From Streptomyces spirodelae (GTDB lineage Bacteria > Actinomycetota > Actinomycetes > Streptomycetales > Streptomycetaceae), in NCBI RefSeq assembly GCF_017676385.1, contig NZ_JAFFZN010000024.1:1-64000 (forward strand): a stretch of DNA of 64,000 nt. The letters are read 5' to 3'. Positions 17,286 to 24,824 of this stretch are shown here, piece by piece; the stretch's first letter is position 1, and every line of letters begins with the position of its first letter. The notes under the pieces are model-generated. The model was not told the DNA's origin, did no database searches, and worked only from the letters and a program-made list of their open reading frames with translations. The position numbers were made by a program, and so were the translations under genes.

Positions 17286-17315
17286 GGCACCAGACCGCAC
17301 TCCTGCCGCTGCCGG

Positions 17316-17321
17316 TACCGT
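17316..17321 (+). promoter_or_regulatory. possible internal promoter before moaC
   Basis: TACCGT matches TAnnnT and would give a leader of about 24 nt carrying the GGGAGA ribosome-binding site of moaC. The 65-bp gap after glp is the largest within the glp-to-rimJ run, so an extra promoter is reasonable. Confidence 0.35.
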
Positions 17322-17350
17322 GTCGGGGCACACACAGGACCGGGAGAACC

Positions 17351-17857
17351 ATGACCAGCCCCCAGCAGCACCTCACCCACGTCGATGCGTCCGGGGCCGC
17401 GCGGATGGTCGACGTGTCCGAGAAGGACGTCACCGCCAGGACGGCCCGTGCCACGGGACGTGTGCTCGTCTCGCCGGAGGTCGTCGCGCTGCTCAGGGGT
17501 GAGGGTGTGCCCAAGGGTGACGCACTGGCAACCGCCCGTATCGCGGGCATCATGGGTGCCAAGAAGACCCCGGAACTGATCCCTCTGTGTCACCCTCTCG
17601 CCGTCTCCGGCGTCAAGGTCGACCTGTCGGTCGCCGACGACGCCGTCGAGATCGCGGCCAGGGTGAAGACCACCGACCGCACCGGCGTCGAGATGGAAGC
17701 GCTCACAGCCGTCACGGTCGCCGCGCTGACGGTCATCGACATGGTGAAGGCCGTCGACAAGTCGGCAGCCATCACCGACGTCAGAGTGGAGGAGAAGACC
17801 GGCGGCAAGTCGGGAGACTGGACGCGCCGGCCGTTCCCCGAGGAGGAAGGCACATGA
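17351..17857 (+). CDS. moaC: cyclic pyranopterin monophosphate synthase
   Basis: Second step of molybdenum-cofactor synthesis, converting the MoaA product into cyclic pyranopterin monophosphate. 168 residues with the MoaC hallmarks: HVDASGAARMVDVSEK, GDALATARIAGIMGAKKTPELIPLCHPL (about 57-84) and TDRTGVEMEALTAVTVAALTVIDMVKAVDK. Length is standard. Its TGA overlaps the next gene's ATG. No moaA, moaD or moaE is in the window. Confidence 0.95.
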   Translation: MTSPQQHLTHVDASGAARMVDVSEKDVTARTARATGRVLVSPEVVALLRGEGVPKGDALATARIAGIMGAKKTPELIPLCHPLAVSGVKVDLSVADDAVEIAARVKTTDRTGVEMEALTAVTVAALTVIDMVKAVDKSAAITDVRVEEKTGGKSGDWTRRPFPEEEGT

Positions 17858-18624
17858 GCGGTCACCACGATGATGTGCGGCTCGGTGCCGGACGCCCAGG
17901 GAACGGGCAGCACCCGCACGGCCACGAGAGCTCCCGCCGTCCCGGCGGGGAGCCCGGCCGCTCCGGCGTGGAGCCCAGCCGTCCCGGCGGGGCGACCGCC
18001 CGTCCCGCTCCCGCCCGCCGCGCACTCGCCGTCACGGCGTCGAACCGCGCCTCGGCGGGGGTCTACGCAGACAAGGGCGGGCCGCTGCTCGTGGCGGGCC
18101 TGACGGCCCTGGGATTCGACGCTGACGGGCCGCGGGTGGTCCCGGACGGGGAACCGGTCCGGGAGGCTCTGGAGGAGGCCGTGGCGGCGGGCTACGCCGT
18201 CGTCCTGACGACGGGCGGTACCGGGATCTCCCCGACCGACCGGACGCCGGAGGTGACCCGCGCCGTCCTGGACTACGAGATCCCGGGGATCGCCGAGGCC
18301 ATCCGCGCCGAAGGGCGGGCAAAGGTCCCCACAGCCGCGCTCTCGCGCGGTGTCGCCGGTGTCGCGGGCCGCACTCTCATCGTCAACCTGCCGGGCTCGA
18401 CGGGGGGCGTCAAGGACGGGCTGGCCGTCCTCACCCGCCTGCTGCCGCACGCCGTCGACCAGATCCACGGCGGCGACCACCCCGCCGAGCCGGGCACGTC
18501 GGCGGAGGCGGGCACGTCCGCCGAGGCGGACCCGACCGCTGAACCGGGTCCGTCCGCCGAGCCGGGCGCGCGGCACAAGACCGTCGGCCGGTCCGGCGGT
18601 TCCAGAGGGGACGACCCGCGCTGA
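17854..18624 (+). CDS. mog: MogA/MoaB family molybdopterin adenylyltransferase with extended termini
   Basis: Adenylates molybdopterin before molybdate insertion. The catalytic domain (about residues 57-205) has RALAVTASNRASAGVYADKGG, VVLTTGGTGISPTDRTPEVT and LIVNLPGSTGGVKDGL, all typical. Unusually, a His/Gly/Pro/Arg-rich N-terminal extension of about 55 residues and a C-terminal tail with repeated (S/P)AE(P/A)G units make the protein 256 residues against about 165 for typical members. The ATG at 17854 overlaps the moaC stop (ATGA). Both extensions look disordered; truncation of the start to near 18010 is possible but no better RBS is seen there. Confidence 0.88.
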   Translation: MSGHHDDVRLGAGRPGNGQHPHGHESSRRPGGEPGRSGVEPSRPGGATARPAPARRALAVTASNRASAGVYADKGGPLLVAGLTALGFDADGPRVVPDGEPVREALEEAVAAGYAVVLTTGGTGISPTDRTPEVTRAVLDYEIPGIAEAIRAEGRAKVPTAALSRGVAGVAGRTLIVNLPGSTGGVKDGLAVLTRLLPHAVDQIHGGDHPAEPGTSAEAGTSAEADPTAEPGPSAEPGARHKTVGRSGGSRGDDPR

Positions 18625-19250
18625 ACGCCCCGTGGCCGGCCGAGCTGGTGGACGGTCCCACGACCCTCCGCCCCATAAGGCTGCGCGACCAGCGCGCCTG
18701 GCGTGAGGTCAACCAGCGCAACCGCGACTGGCTGCGCCCCTGGGAGGCCACCATCCCGCCCGCGCCCCCTGGCCACCTTCCACCGCGCCGCCCCACCTTC
18801 CGCCAGATGGTGCGCCATCTGCGGACCGAGGCGCAGGCCGGCCGGATGCTTCCCTTTGTCGTCGAATACGAGGGGAGACTCGCCGGACAGCTGACGGTCG
18901 CGGGTATCACCTGGGGCTCCATGTGCTCGGGGCACATCGGCTACTGGATCGACCGCGCGGTAGCGGGACGGGGCGTGATGCCGACAGCTGTGGCGCTCGC
19001 CGTCGACCACTGTTTCCACTCCGTGGGACTGCACCGCGTCGAAGTCTGCATCCGGCCGGAGAACCTCCCCAGCCGCCGGGTGGTGGAAAAGCTCGGCTTC
19101 CGCGAAGAAGGCACCCGCCCGCGCTACCTGCACATCGACGGGGCCTGGCGCGACCACCTGGTGTTCGCACTGACCGCGGAGGAGGTTCCGGGTGGCCTGC
19201 TGGCACGCTGGCACCGGTCGCAGCCCGGCCGCTCCACAGAAATAAAATAG
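18621..19250 (+). CDS. GNAT acetyltransferase, RimJ/RimL family
   Basis: 209 residues with the GNAT core: LRPIRLRDQRAWREVNQRN at the N-terminus, GWITWG-like beta strands, the acetyl-CoA loop region AGRGVMPTAVALAVDHCF (about 120-137), and RVEVCIRPENLPSRRVVEKLGFREEG. RimJ acetylates ribosomal protein S5 in E. coli; the target here is unknown. I propose a CTG start at 18621 that overlaps the mog stop (CTGA), preceded by GAGGGGA, because the GTG at 18648 has no ribosome-binding site and residues NAPWPAELV look like family sequence. A rimJ gene also lies between glp and glpR in Corynebacterium. Confidence 0.82.
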   Translation: MNAPWPAELVDGPTTLRPIRLRDQRAWREVNQRNRDWLRPWEATIPPAPPGHLPPRRPTFRQMVRHLRTEAQAGRMLPFVVEYEGRLAGQLTVAGITWGSMCSGHIGYWIDRAVAGRGVMPTAVALAVDHCFHSVGLHRVEVCIRPENLPSRRVVEKLGFREEGTRPRYLHIDGAWRDHLVFALTAEEVPGGLLARWHRSQPGRSTEIK

Positions 19251-19422
19251 ACGTTCGAATTGAGGTGCTGTCCGGATACTCTCCGGAAGCCCACCCTCCG
19301 CGCGGCCATTTATCGGCCATTTCCGTGTAGCCCGGACGCAAGGTCACAAAAAAAGTTCGAGGGATCAGCCAGATCGTGCGACACACCGGGCTATTTGGCA
19401 GATGGGCTCATGGGATCCCCTC

Positions 19423-19435
19423 TACCGTGTGAGGG
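19423..19435 (+). promoter_or_regulatory. -10 box of sepX, leaderless start
   Basis: TACCGT (19423-19428) is 6 nt before the GTG at 19435 and there is no ribosome-binding site. The upstream 19251-19422 has a TCCGGA-N5-TCCGGA hairpin (19271-19287), perhaps ending rimJ transcription, and a run of seven A at 19348-19354 that is odd in this GC background. Confidence 0.45.
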
Positions 19436-20877
19436 TGAGCAGCAGTGGCCTCATCTACGCAGTCATCGTCGGGGCCTGGGCCGCCTACTTGGTGCCGATG
19501 TGGCTTCGCCGACAGGACGAGCTGAACGAAGCTCGTCCGACGGAACGCTTCAGCACCGCCATCCGGCTGCTGTCCGGCAAGGCCGGCATGGAGCGCCGCT
19601 ACGCGAGAGAAGCGGAGCGGCGCCGGGCACGCGAGGGGTGGGCAGCGGACGATCCGTACGCGCGGAGAGCCGCAGCCGAATCCGGCCTCCCCGCCGAGTA
19701 CGGCTACGACGATGCCGCGTACGGGAGCGACCCGGACGCCGTCACCGAGCAGGCGGTGGACGTCCGGGCCTTCGCCGACCCCAAGACCATGGTCGGTGCC
19801 CCCGGTTCGGAGGCGAGGACCGAGGTGCATGCTCACCGGGGCCCTGCCGCACACGACGACCCCGAAGCTGCGGAAGGCCGCGAGGAAGCCGCGGACCGTC
19901 CCGGGCAGGCGCCGTCCGCACAGGACCGTCCGCGCGCCGGACAGGACGACGGATCCGCCGCCGCGGGAGCGCGCCTGGAGGAGGCGCGGGGGCAGACTGC
20001 CGAGGCCCGGTCCGCCGCCCAGGAGGGCAGACGAGCCAAGCAGGCCAAACGCGCCAAGCTGCTGGCTCGCCGACGGCGTACGACGATGATGCTCTTCCTG
20101 GCTTTCACTGTCGGCACCGTCGTCGCTGCCGTCCGGGGACTCGCTCTCCTGTGGGTGCCCGCCATCCCCGCTGTCCTGCTGAGCACCTACATCGTCTACC
20201 TCCGCGCCCAGGAGCGGCGCCGTTTCGCCTTCACCATGGACCGGCGCCAGGCCGAGGCGGCGGCGCGCAACCTGCACGCCCAGCGGCCGCGCGGCGGCGC
20301 CAAGGGCACGGCAGGCCGTCGCCGGGGCGCGGCGCAGGACGTGGACACCGAGCCGGGGCTCGCCGCCGGCCCGCCGCAAGGGGCCTCAGACGAGGGCCGA
20401 CGGCCCCGTGCGGGCGCCGTCGCCCGGACCGCACCGCCCGAGCGCGAGCCCGACGGCGCAGGTGCGGAGGCGCACGGTGAGGACCGTACGGACGCCCGGC
20501 AGGGGGCACGCGCCCGGGCCGAGCAGCAGGAGGCCGCCGAACGGCGCGCCCTGGTCGAGCAGACCGACCACGCCGAATGGGTCGACCAGCAGCGCGCCCG
20601 CGACAGCGACTCCTCCGAAGGCGAGGGCTGGGACCCTGTGCCCGTACCGCTGCCCACCTATGTGAGCGCCCCGGTCGCCCCCCGGGCCACCCGCGGCGTC
20701 GACCTGGAGGCACCGGACGCGTGGAGCTCAGCGCGCTCCAGCACCGCTCCCGTCGCCGAGCCGCATCCCCCGGAGGCGGAACCGCACGACGGCGGCGCAG
20801 CCCACCAGCGGCGCGACCGCACGCCCCTCTTCGACCAGTACGAGGACGAGCACCGCCCCCGCGCCGCCAACGAATGA
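19435..20877 (+). CDS. sepX: SepX / GlpR-type membrane division protein
   Basis: 480 residues. An N-terminal membrane helix (GLIYAVIVGAWAAYLVPMWL, about 4-23) leads into the conserved run RRQDELNEARPTERFSTAIRLLSGKAGMERR. A long charged Ala/Glu/Arg-rich region follows, then two adjacent helices (about 215-258: MMLFLAFTVGTVVAAVRGLA, LLWVPAIPAVLLSTYIVYL) and a disordered acidic C-terminus. This topology and the galU-glp-rimJ context match SepX, needed for stable septa in Streptomyces venezuelae, and its corynebacterial counterpart GlpR, the membrane receptor of Glp. The GTG at 19435 is preferred because it fits a leaderless start; the frame extends to 19402. Confidence 0.82.
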   Translation: MSSSGLIYAVIVGAWAAYLVPMWLRRQDELNEARPTERFSTAIRLLSGKAGMERRYAREAERRRAREGWAADDPYARRAAAESGLPAEYGYDDAAYGSDPDAVTEQAVDVRAFADPKTMVGAPGSEARTEVHAHRGPAAHDDPEAAEGREEAADRPGQAPSAQDRPRAGQDDGSAAAGARLEEARGQTAEARSAAQEGRRAKQAKRAKLLARRRRTTMMLFLAFTVGTVVAAVRGLALLWVPAIPAVLLSTYIVYLRAQERRRFAFTMDRRQAEAAARNLHAQRPRGGAKGTAGRRRGAAQDVDTEPGLAAGPPQGASDEGRRPRAGAVARTAPPEREPDGAGAEAHGEDRTDARQGARARAEQQEAAERRALVEQTDHAEWVDQQRARDSDSSEGEGWDPVPVPLPTYVSAPVAPRATRGVDLEAPDAWSSARSSTAPVAEPHPPEAEPHDGGAAHQRRDRTPLFDQYEDEHRPRAANE

Positions 20878-20929
20878 CCGCCCCATGACCAGCGCAGGAA
20901 CGGATTTCCTCCCGCCCCGACGAGGATGC

Positions 20930-20935
20930 TAAGGT
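20930..20935 (+). promoter_or_regulatory. -10 box of the tRNA gene
   Basis: TAAGGT 14 nt before the tRNA 5' end. A poor -35 candidate (TTTCCT, 20905-20910) lies 19 bp upstream. Confidence 0.35.
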
Positions 20936-20949
20936 TTCATCCGTCGCAA

Positions 20950-21023
20950 GGGCCTGTGGCGCAGTCCGGTAGCGCATCTCGTTCGCAACGAGAGGGTCAG
21001 GGGTTCAAATCCCCTCAGGTCCA
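20950..21023 (+). tRNA. tRNA-Ala (anticodon CGC)
   Basis: A 74-nt cloverleaf can be folded completely: acceptor GGGCCTG/CAGGTCC (one G-T pair), D stem GCGC/GCGC, anticodon stem TCTCG/CGAGA with loop TTCGCAA (anticodon CGC, reading GCG), variable GGGTC, T stem AGGGG/CCCCT with loop TTCAAAT, discriminator A at 21023. CCA is not encoded in full. GCG is a common alanine codon in this genome. Confidence 0.93.
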
Positions 21024-21063
21024 CCGCACGACTGTTCTCGAGTTCGCTCGGGAGCAGTTGATG

Positions 21064-21097
21064 AGATCCCGTCGATCATCGTGATCGCGCGGGATCT
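21064..21097 (+). terminator. hairpin after the tRNA
   Basis: AGATCCCG and CGGGATCT form the outer stem and CGATCA/TGATCG the inner stem around a 3-nt loop; TTTG follows. It lies 40 nt past the tRNA. From here to 21288 I see no convincing gene. Confidence 0.6.
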
Positions 21098-21288
21098 TTG
21101 TCGTTCTCGGTGGAGGGGAACGGCCTGACCGAAGAGGGCCTCTGCCGAGAGAATTCTCGGACAGGCTGACCGGTTACGTGGGCCCAGCAGGAGGGCGACG
21201 ATCAGCGTGACAGCCCCGTAGTCCGCTGTCGCCGCGGCGGTGATCGTGTCGAGGCAGCGTTCCGGACAGGTCGGGCAGTCGGACGGTG

Positions 21289-21324
21289 GAAGCCCGGCAC
21301 TTCCAGGTGGAGTTGCCGGGCTTC
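21289..21324 (-). terminator. hairpin after the methyltransferase gene
   Basis: Perfect 11-bp inverted repeat (GAAGCCCGGCA and its complement) with a 14-nt loop, 21 nt past the stop of the methyltransferase gene at 21346. Confidence 0.6.
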
Positions 21325-21345
21325 CTGCGTTCCCCCGGGAGACCG

Positions 21346-22227
21346 TCAGCTTGGGCAGGCGCGGGCTGTATGGACTGTGGTGGCTGAGAGGAAGAAGGCG
21401 TCGGGGCGCCACAGGATGCCGGAGCAGGCATGACCGTGGAGAAGGCTGTCGATGGTGGTGAGGTCCTCTTCGTCCAGATAGGGGGCCAAGTGGTCGCGCA
21501 GCCGGGTCAGAGCGTTGTGCAGGTGTTCTCGGGCGGGCAGGGAGAGGGGGGACGGGTGGTCGGTGAGGAAGGTGCGGCTGCCGGTGGGGACCAGGCCGGC
21601 GTGCGAGAGCATGGCGGGCCAGTCCTCCACGGTGGAGGTCGAGCCGGGGAGTGCGGCGCGCATGGCGGTGAACCTCTCCTCCAGCGCCGCGTCAAGGCGT
21701 GCCTGGAGGCCGGGTCGGCCCAGGCCGATGTCTCGGGGGAGGAAGCGCGGGGGCAGTCCTCGTTCGGCGACGGCCAGTACGCCGCCGGGGCGCAGGCGGG
21801 TGGCCAGGGCCTGCAGCGCGGCCTGTTGGTCGCCGAGGTGGTGGACCGCGTGGCTGGTCCAGATCAGGTCGGCGGAGCCCAGGGTGTCCAGGTCCTCGGG
21901 CAGCGCGGCCCTGAGGGGGGAGACCCGGCCGCTGAGGCCCTGCTCGGACGCGCGGGTCAGGGCGCGGTCCAGCAAGCCGGGCGCCTGGTCGACGGCGACC
22001 GCTTCGGCGCCGGGGAATCGTTGGGCGAGCAGGCAGGTGAGGACGCCCGGTCCGCTGCCGATGTCCAGGACGCGGCCCACCCGGCCGTCGCCGGGCGAGT
22101 CGGCGCCCAGCAGGCCGCGCAGCCAGTCGGCCGCCGTCTCCAGTGCGGGCAGGTGCAGTTCGGCCTCACGCTCCAGGGCGGCGCCCAGCGCTTCCCAGTC
22201 GATGTCCTCGGCGTGGCTGTGTGTCAT
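21346..22227 (-). CDS. class I SAM-dependent methyltransferase
   Basis: 293 residues. Motif I is RVLDIGSGPGVLTCLLAQRFPGA (about 52-74), with the acidic loop AVAVDQAPGLLDRA, motif post-I, and motif IV ADLIWTSHAVHHLGDQ followed by LRPGGVLAVAERGLP. This is a small-molecule methyltransferase fold of the UbiE/Methyltransf_25 kind. Its start overlaps the stop of the oxidoreductase gene (ATGA at 22224-22227), so the two are co-translated and probably act on the same compound or stress. The substrate is not evident. Confidence 0.85.
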   Translation of the reverse strand: MTHSHAEDIDWEALGAALEREAELHLPALETAADWLRGLLGADSPGDGRVGRVLDIGSGPGVLTCLLAQRFPGAEAVAVDQAPGLLDRALTRASEQGLSGRVSPLRAALPEDLDTLGSADLIWTSHAVHHLGDQQAALQALATRLRPGGVLAVAERGLPPRFLPRDIGLGRPGLQARLDAALEERFTAMRAALPGSTSTVEDWPAMLSHAGLVPTGSRTFLTDHPSPLSLPAREHLHNALTRLRDHLAPYLDEEDLTTIDSLLHGHACSGILWRPDAFFLSATTVHTARACPS

Positions 22228-23219
22228 ACGGCGGCCTCCTGTGGCACGGCACCGGCCTTGTCGCGGGGCGTGCGGTGCTCCTCGACGGCGCGTTCGATGT
22301 CCTCGTTCACCAGGTCGTGGGTGAGCGCGAAGGCGGCCGCAGCTCCCATCCCGGCCGCTGTCACCACCTGGGCGCGTGGATCGACGACATTGCCGACCGC
22401 CCAGACACCGAACGCACTGGTGGCTCCCGACCGGTCCGTGGTCACCAGGCCCTGCTCGTCCTTGGCGCAGCCCAGTCCGGTCAGCAGGGAGTCGTTCGGG
22501 ACCGTCTGCGGGAAGACGAAGACCGCGGTGCGGGGCACCACTTGTCCGTCGGCCAGCTCGACGCCGTGCAGCCGGTTGTCGGTCACCGCAAGACGCTTGA
22601 TCGCGCCCTCGGCGATTCGGACTCCGCGTGCGGTCAGCCGCTCGCGGTCACGGTCGCTCAGTGGCCGGGTGTGCGGGAAGTAGACGATGTCGGGGGACCA
22701 CTGGGCGAGCAGCAGTGCCTGGTCGACGCCTGCCGGGTGGGTGCCCAGTACGCCGAGCGGCCGGTCCCGGACCTCGTAGGCGTGGCAGAACGGACAGTGG
22801 AGCACGTCCTGACCCCACCGTTCGCGGATGCCGGGGAGATCGGGCAGTTGGTCGCGCAGGCCCGTGGCGACCACCAGTCGGCGGGCGCGCAGAACCGCGC
22901 CGCCGGAGAGCCGGACGAAGAAGCCGGGCGATATCTGGTCAACGTGGTTGTCGATGAGGGGAACGCCGTAGCCGGTGAGTTCGGCCCGGCCGGCCTCCAG
23001 CAGCCCGGCCGGGGACATGCCGTCCCGGGAGAGGAAGCCCCGCATGTGTGCGGCGGGCGCGTTGCGGGGCCGCCCTCCGTCGACAACGGCCACCGTGAGG
23101 CGCGCCCGCGCCAGCACCAGGGCGGCGTTGAGACCGCCCGCTCCCGCGCCGACGACCACCGCGTCGTACACCTTCCCGGCCGCTCCGGCGCCGTGCCGGG
23201 GGGCTCTTGTGTCGCTCAT
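22224..23219 (-). CDS. thioredoxin-reductase-like NAD(P)/FAD oxidoreductase
   Basis: 331 residues with two dinucleotide folds: FAD-binding DAVVVGAGAGGLNAALVLARARL near the N-terminus, a redox pair HCPFCHAYE (about 136-145) as in thioredoxin reductase, a second NAD(P)-binding region beginning PLGVLGTHPAG, and the C-terminal FAD motif FGVWAVGNVVDPRAQVVTAAGMGAAAA. Members of this short subgroup reduce disulfides or oxidise dithiols of natural products. The ATG at 23219 has AGGAGG eight bases upstream, better than the GTG at 23228. The methyltransferase follows with overlap, and an XRE-cupin regulator is divergent. Confidence 0.87.
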   Translation of the reverse strand: MSDTRAPRHGAGAAGKVYDAVVVGAGAGGLNAALVLARARLTVAVVDGGRPRNAPAAHMRGFLSRDGMSPAGLLEAGRAELTGYGVPLIDNHVDQISPGFFVRLSGGAVLRARRLVVATGLRDQLPDLPGIRERWGQDVLHCPFCHAYEVRDRPLGVLGTHPAGVDQALLLAQWSPDIVYFPHTRPLSDRDRERLTARGVRIAEGAIKRLAVTDNRLHGVELADGQVVPRTAVFVFPQTVPNDSLLTGLGCAKDEQGLVTTDRSGATSAFGVWAVGNVVDPRAQVVTAAGMGAAAAFALTHDLVNEDIERAVEEHRTPRDKAGAVPQEAAV

Positions 23220-23263
23220 CGCGATCACCTCCTGGGTGCAGGCTGCGACCGCATGTGCAAAAG

Positions 23264-23281
23264 CGGCAACCTTTGTTGCCG
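23264..23281. promoter_or_regulatory. palindromic operator candidate in divergent promoter
   Basis: CGGCAAC-CTTT-GTTGCCG is a perfect 7-4-7 inverted repeat midway between the divergent oxidoreductase and XRE-cupin genes (92 bp gap). It is the natural candidate for the regulator's own binding site. Confidence 0.55.
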
Positions 23282-23311
23282 TTTCCGGGAAGAGTGGGGT
23301 GCAATGGCGGG

Positions 23312-23920
23312 GTGACAGAGTCTTCCGCCCTCGCTCGGGCGCTCGACCAGGTCGGCCCCCGGCTCAAGCAGCTGCGGACCCGGCGCGGTGTCACCCTGGC
23401 CGCGCTCGCCCGGACCACCGGCATCTCCAAGAGCACCCTCTCCAGACTGGAGTCCGGCCAGCGCCGCCCCAGCCTGGAGCTGCTGCTGCCCCTCGCGCAG
23501 GCCCACCGGGTTCCGCTGGACGAACTCGTCGACGCGCCCGAGACCGGTGACCCCCGCGTACGCCTCAAGCCGCAGCACGTCAACGGCAATACGGTGCTGC
23601 CGCTGACCCGTCAGCCCGGGCCGCAGCAGGCGTTCAAAATGGTGCTCCCTGGCGACCGCACAGAGCCCGAACAGTGCACGCACGAGGGCTATGAGTGGCT
23701 GTACGTCCTCTCGGGGCGGCTGCGGCTGCTGCTGGCGGAGCACGATCTGGTGCTGGGGCCGGGTGAGGTCGCCGAGTTCGACACGCGCTTGCCGCACTGG
23801 TTCGGCAGCACGGGCAGCGGGCCTGTGGAGATACTCAGCCTCTTCGGCCGGCAGGGCGAGCGGATGCACGTCCGGGCGAGGCCCCGGCGTGACGCTCCCG
23901 CCGACAGTGCCGACATCTGA
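23312..23920 (+). CDS. XRE-family regulator with cupin sensor domain
   Basis: 202 residues from the GTG at 23312. An HTH_3 domain covers about residues 12-68 (LKQLRTRRGVTLAALARTTGISKSTLSRLESGQRRPSLELLLPLA), and a cupin_2 domain covers about 100-185 (PEQCTHEGYEWLYVLSGRLRLLLAEHDLVLGPGEVAEFDTRLPHWF) with the His/Glu/His set that could bind a metal or small ligand. Such regulators usually control a neighbouring enzyme; here the divergent oxidoreductase-methyltransferase pair and a palindrome in the shared promoter fit that. The frame extends upstream to 23207 but without a family-like sequence. Confidence 0.88.
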   Translation: MTESSALARALDQVGPRLKQLRTRRGVTLAALARTTGISKSTLSRLESGQRRPSLELLLPLAQAHRVPLDELVDAPETGDPRVRLKPQHVNGNTVLPLTRQPGPQQAFKMVLPGDRTEPEQCTHEGYEWLYVLSGRLRLLLAEHDLVLGPGEVAEFDTRLPHWFGSTGSGPVEILSLFGRQGERMHVRARPRRDAPADSADI

Positions 23921-23935
23921 GCTGTGCCAGTACGG

Positions 23936-23982
23936 CACCGGTCAACCTGGTTGACCGGTGCCGTCAACCAGGTTGACCGGTG
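23936..23982. repeat. nested perfect inverted repeat between convergent genes
   Basis: Two 20-bp arms, 23936-23955 and 23963-23982, are exact reverse complements around a 7-nt loop. Each arm also holds its own 15-bp palindrome: GTCAACC-T-GGTTGAC and GTCAACC-A-GGTTGAC. Position between the stops of the regulator and the DUF2637 gene suggests a bidirectional terminator, but the paired palindromes could equally be two protein-binding sites. Confidence 0.85.
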
Positions 23983-23984
23983 TC

Positions 23985-24824
23985 TCAGCCCGCCGACCGG
24001 TGGCGGTTGGTCGCGCGAGGGGGGCGGGCGTGCCGAGAGGCCGGGGTGGGAACCGGCGGGAGATCGAGCTGCCGGACGAGCTGGTGGAAGCAGAGCAGCG
24101 CGGTGATGGGCGGCAGACCGGCCACGGCGATGCCCGCGGGAGTGGCCGGCGCGTCGGCGACACACAGCAGGGAGGCGACAGCGGCGAAGAAGAGAACGAC
24201 GAGCCAGGAGTGCACGGTGCGGCGGCGGTAGGCGCGGGTGCGCAGGATGGACAGCGTGGCCGCCACCCAGGGCGCGTAGATCAGCAGCGGCCAGGCGTGG
24301 GCGACACCCGGCGGTGCCGACTCCTGGGCGAGGTTGTAGAGCGACGGGTAGGACGCCTTGGCGCCCAGGAAGCTGACCAGGATCACGATCATGGCCGTCA
24401 GGGCGACGGAGAAGGCGCTGAGCACCCGCCGCCAGTTGAACTCGGTCTGGCGCTTCTGCTTGATCCGCTCCAGGGGGCGCTCCTTGCGGTGCTTGGCCCG
24501 GGCGAGAGCGCCCGTGGAGTCCACGAGGCCCTGGTGCTCGACCGTGTCGAGGAAGTGGGCGAGCTCCGCGTCCAGGTCGGGGGGCTCGGTGTGCCCGGCG
24601 CGCTCGCCGCGCTCGGGTTGCGGCGAGAAGCGGGTCAGCCCGAGGGTCCCGGTGTCCAGGGGATCCACGAGGCCGAGGCGCAGGGCTGTGTTGTTCCTGA
24701 CCGTCGAGGCACCGTACGCGTGTACTGAGTGCGCGTCCGGTTCTGTCGGTTGTCTCGGCCCGGTGAGGCCGGTGTCCGGATCGGGGGGCGCGTAGGACGC
24801 GTACGAGTGCGGCGTCTCGGTCAA
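23985..24824 (-). CDS. DUF2637-type membrane protein
   Basis: 279 residues. A polar N-terminus (about 1-125, ending in a basic KHRKERPLERIKQKRQTEFNW run) precedes four hydrophobic segments: LSAFSVALTAMIVILVSFLGA, HAWPLLIYAPWVAATLSIL, SWLVVLFFAAVASLLCVA and PAGIAVAGLPPITALLCFHQLV. This is the DUF2637 layout common in streptomycetes and their plasmids; no function is known. The start is TTG at 24824 with GAAGAGAG upstream. Single gene, transcribed toward the nested inverted repeat. Confidence 0.75.
   Translation of the reverse strand: MTETPHSYASYAPPDPDTGLTGPRQPTEPDAHSVHAYGASTVRNNTALRLGLVDPLDTGTLGLTRFSPQPERGERAGHTEPPDLDAELAHFLDTVEHQGLVDSTGALARAKHRKERPLERIKQKRQTEFNWRRVLSAFSVALTAMIVILVSFLGAKASYPSLYNLAQESAPPGVAHAWPLLIYAPWVAATLSILRTRAYRRRTVHSWLVVLFFAAVASLLCVADAPATPAGIAVAGLPPITALLCFHQLVRQLDLPPVPTPASRHARPPRATNRHRSAG

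Noticed and set aside
20950..21345. tRNA-Ala as an integration site with an adjacent mobile element
   Set aside because: No integrase, excisionase or replication gene follows, and I saw no second copy of the tRNA 3' end in the window.
21005..21412. A 135-residue minus-strand frame beside the tRNA
   Set aside because: It crosses two strong hairpins and the end of the methyltransferase gene, and no stretch looks like a family I know. A decayed gene cannot be excluded.
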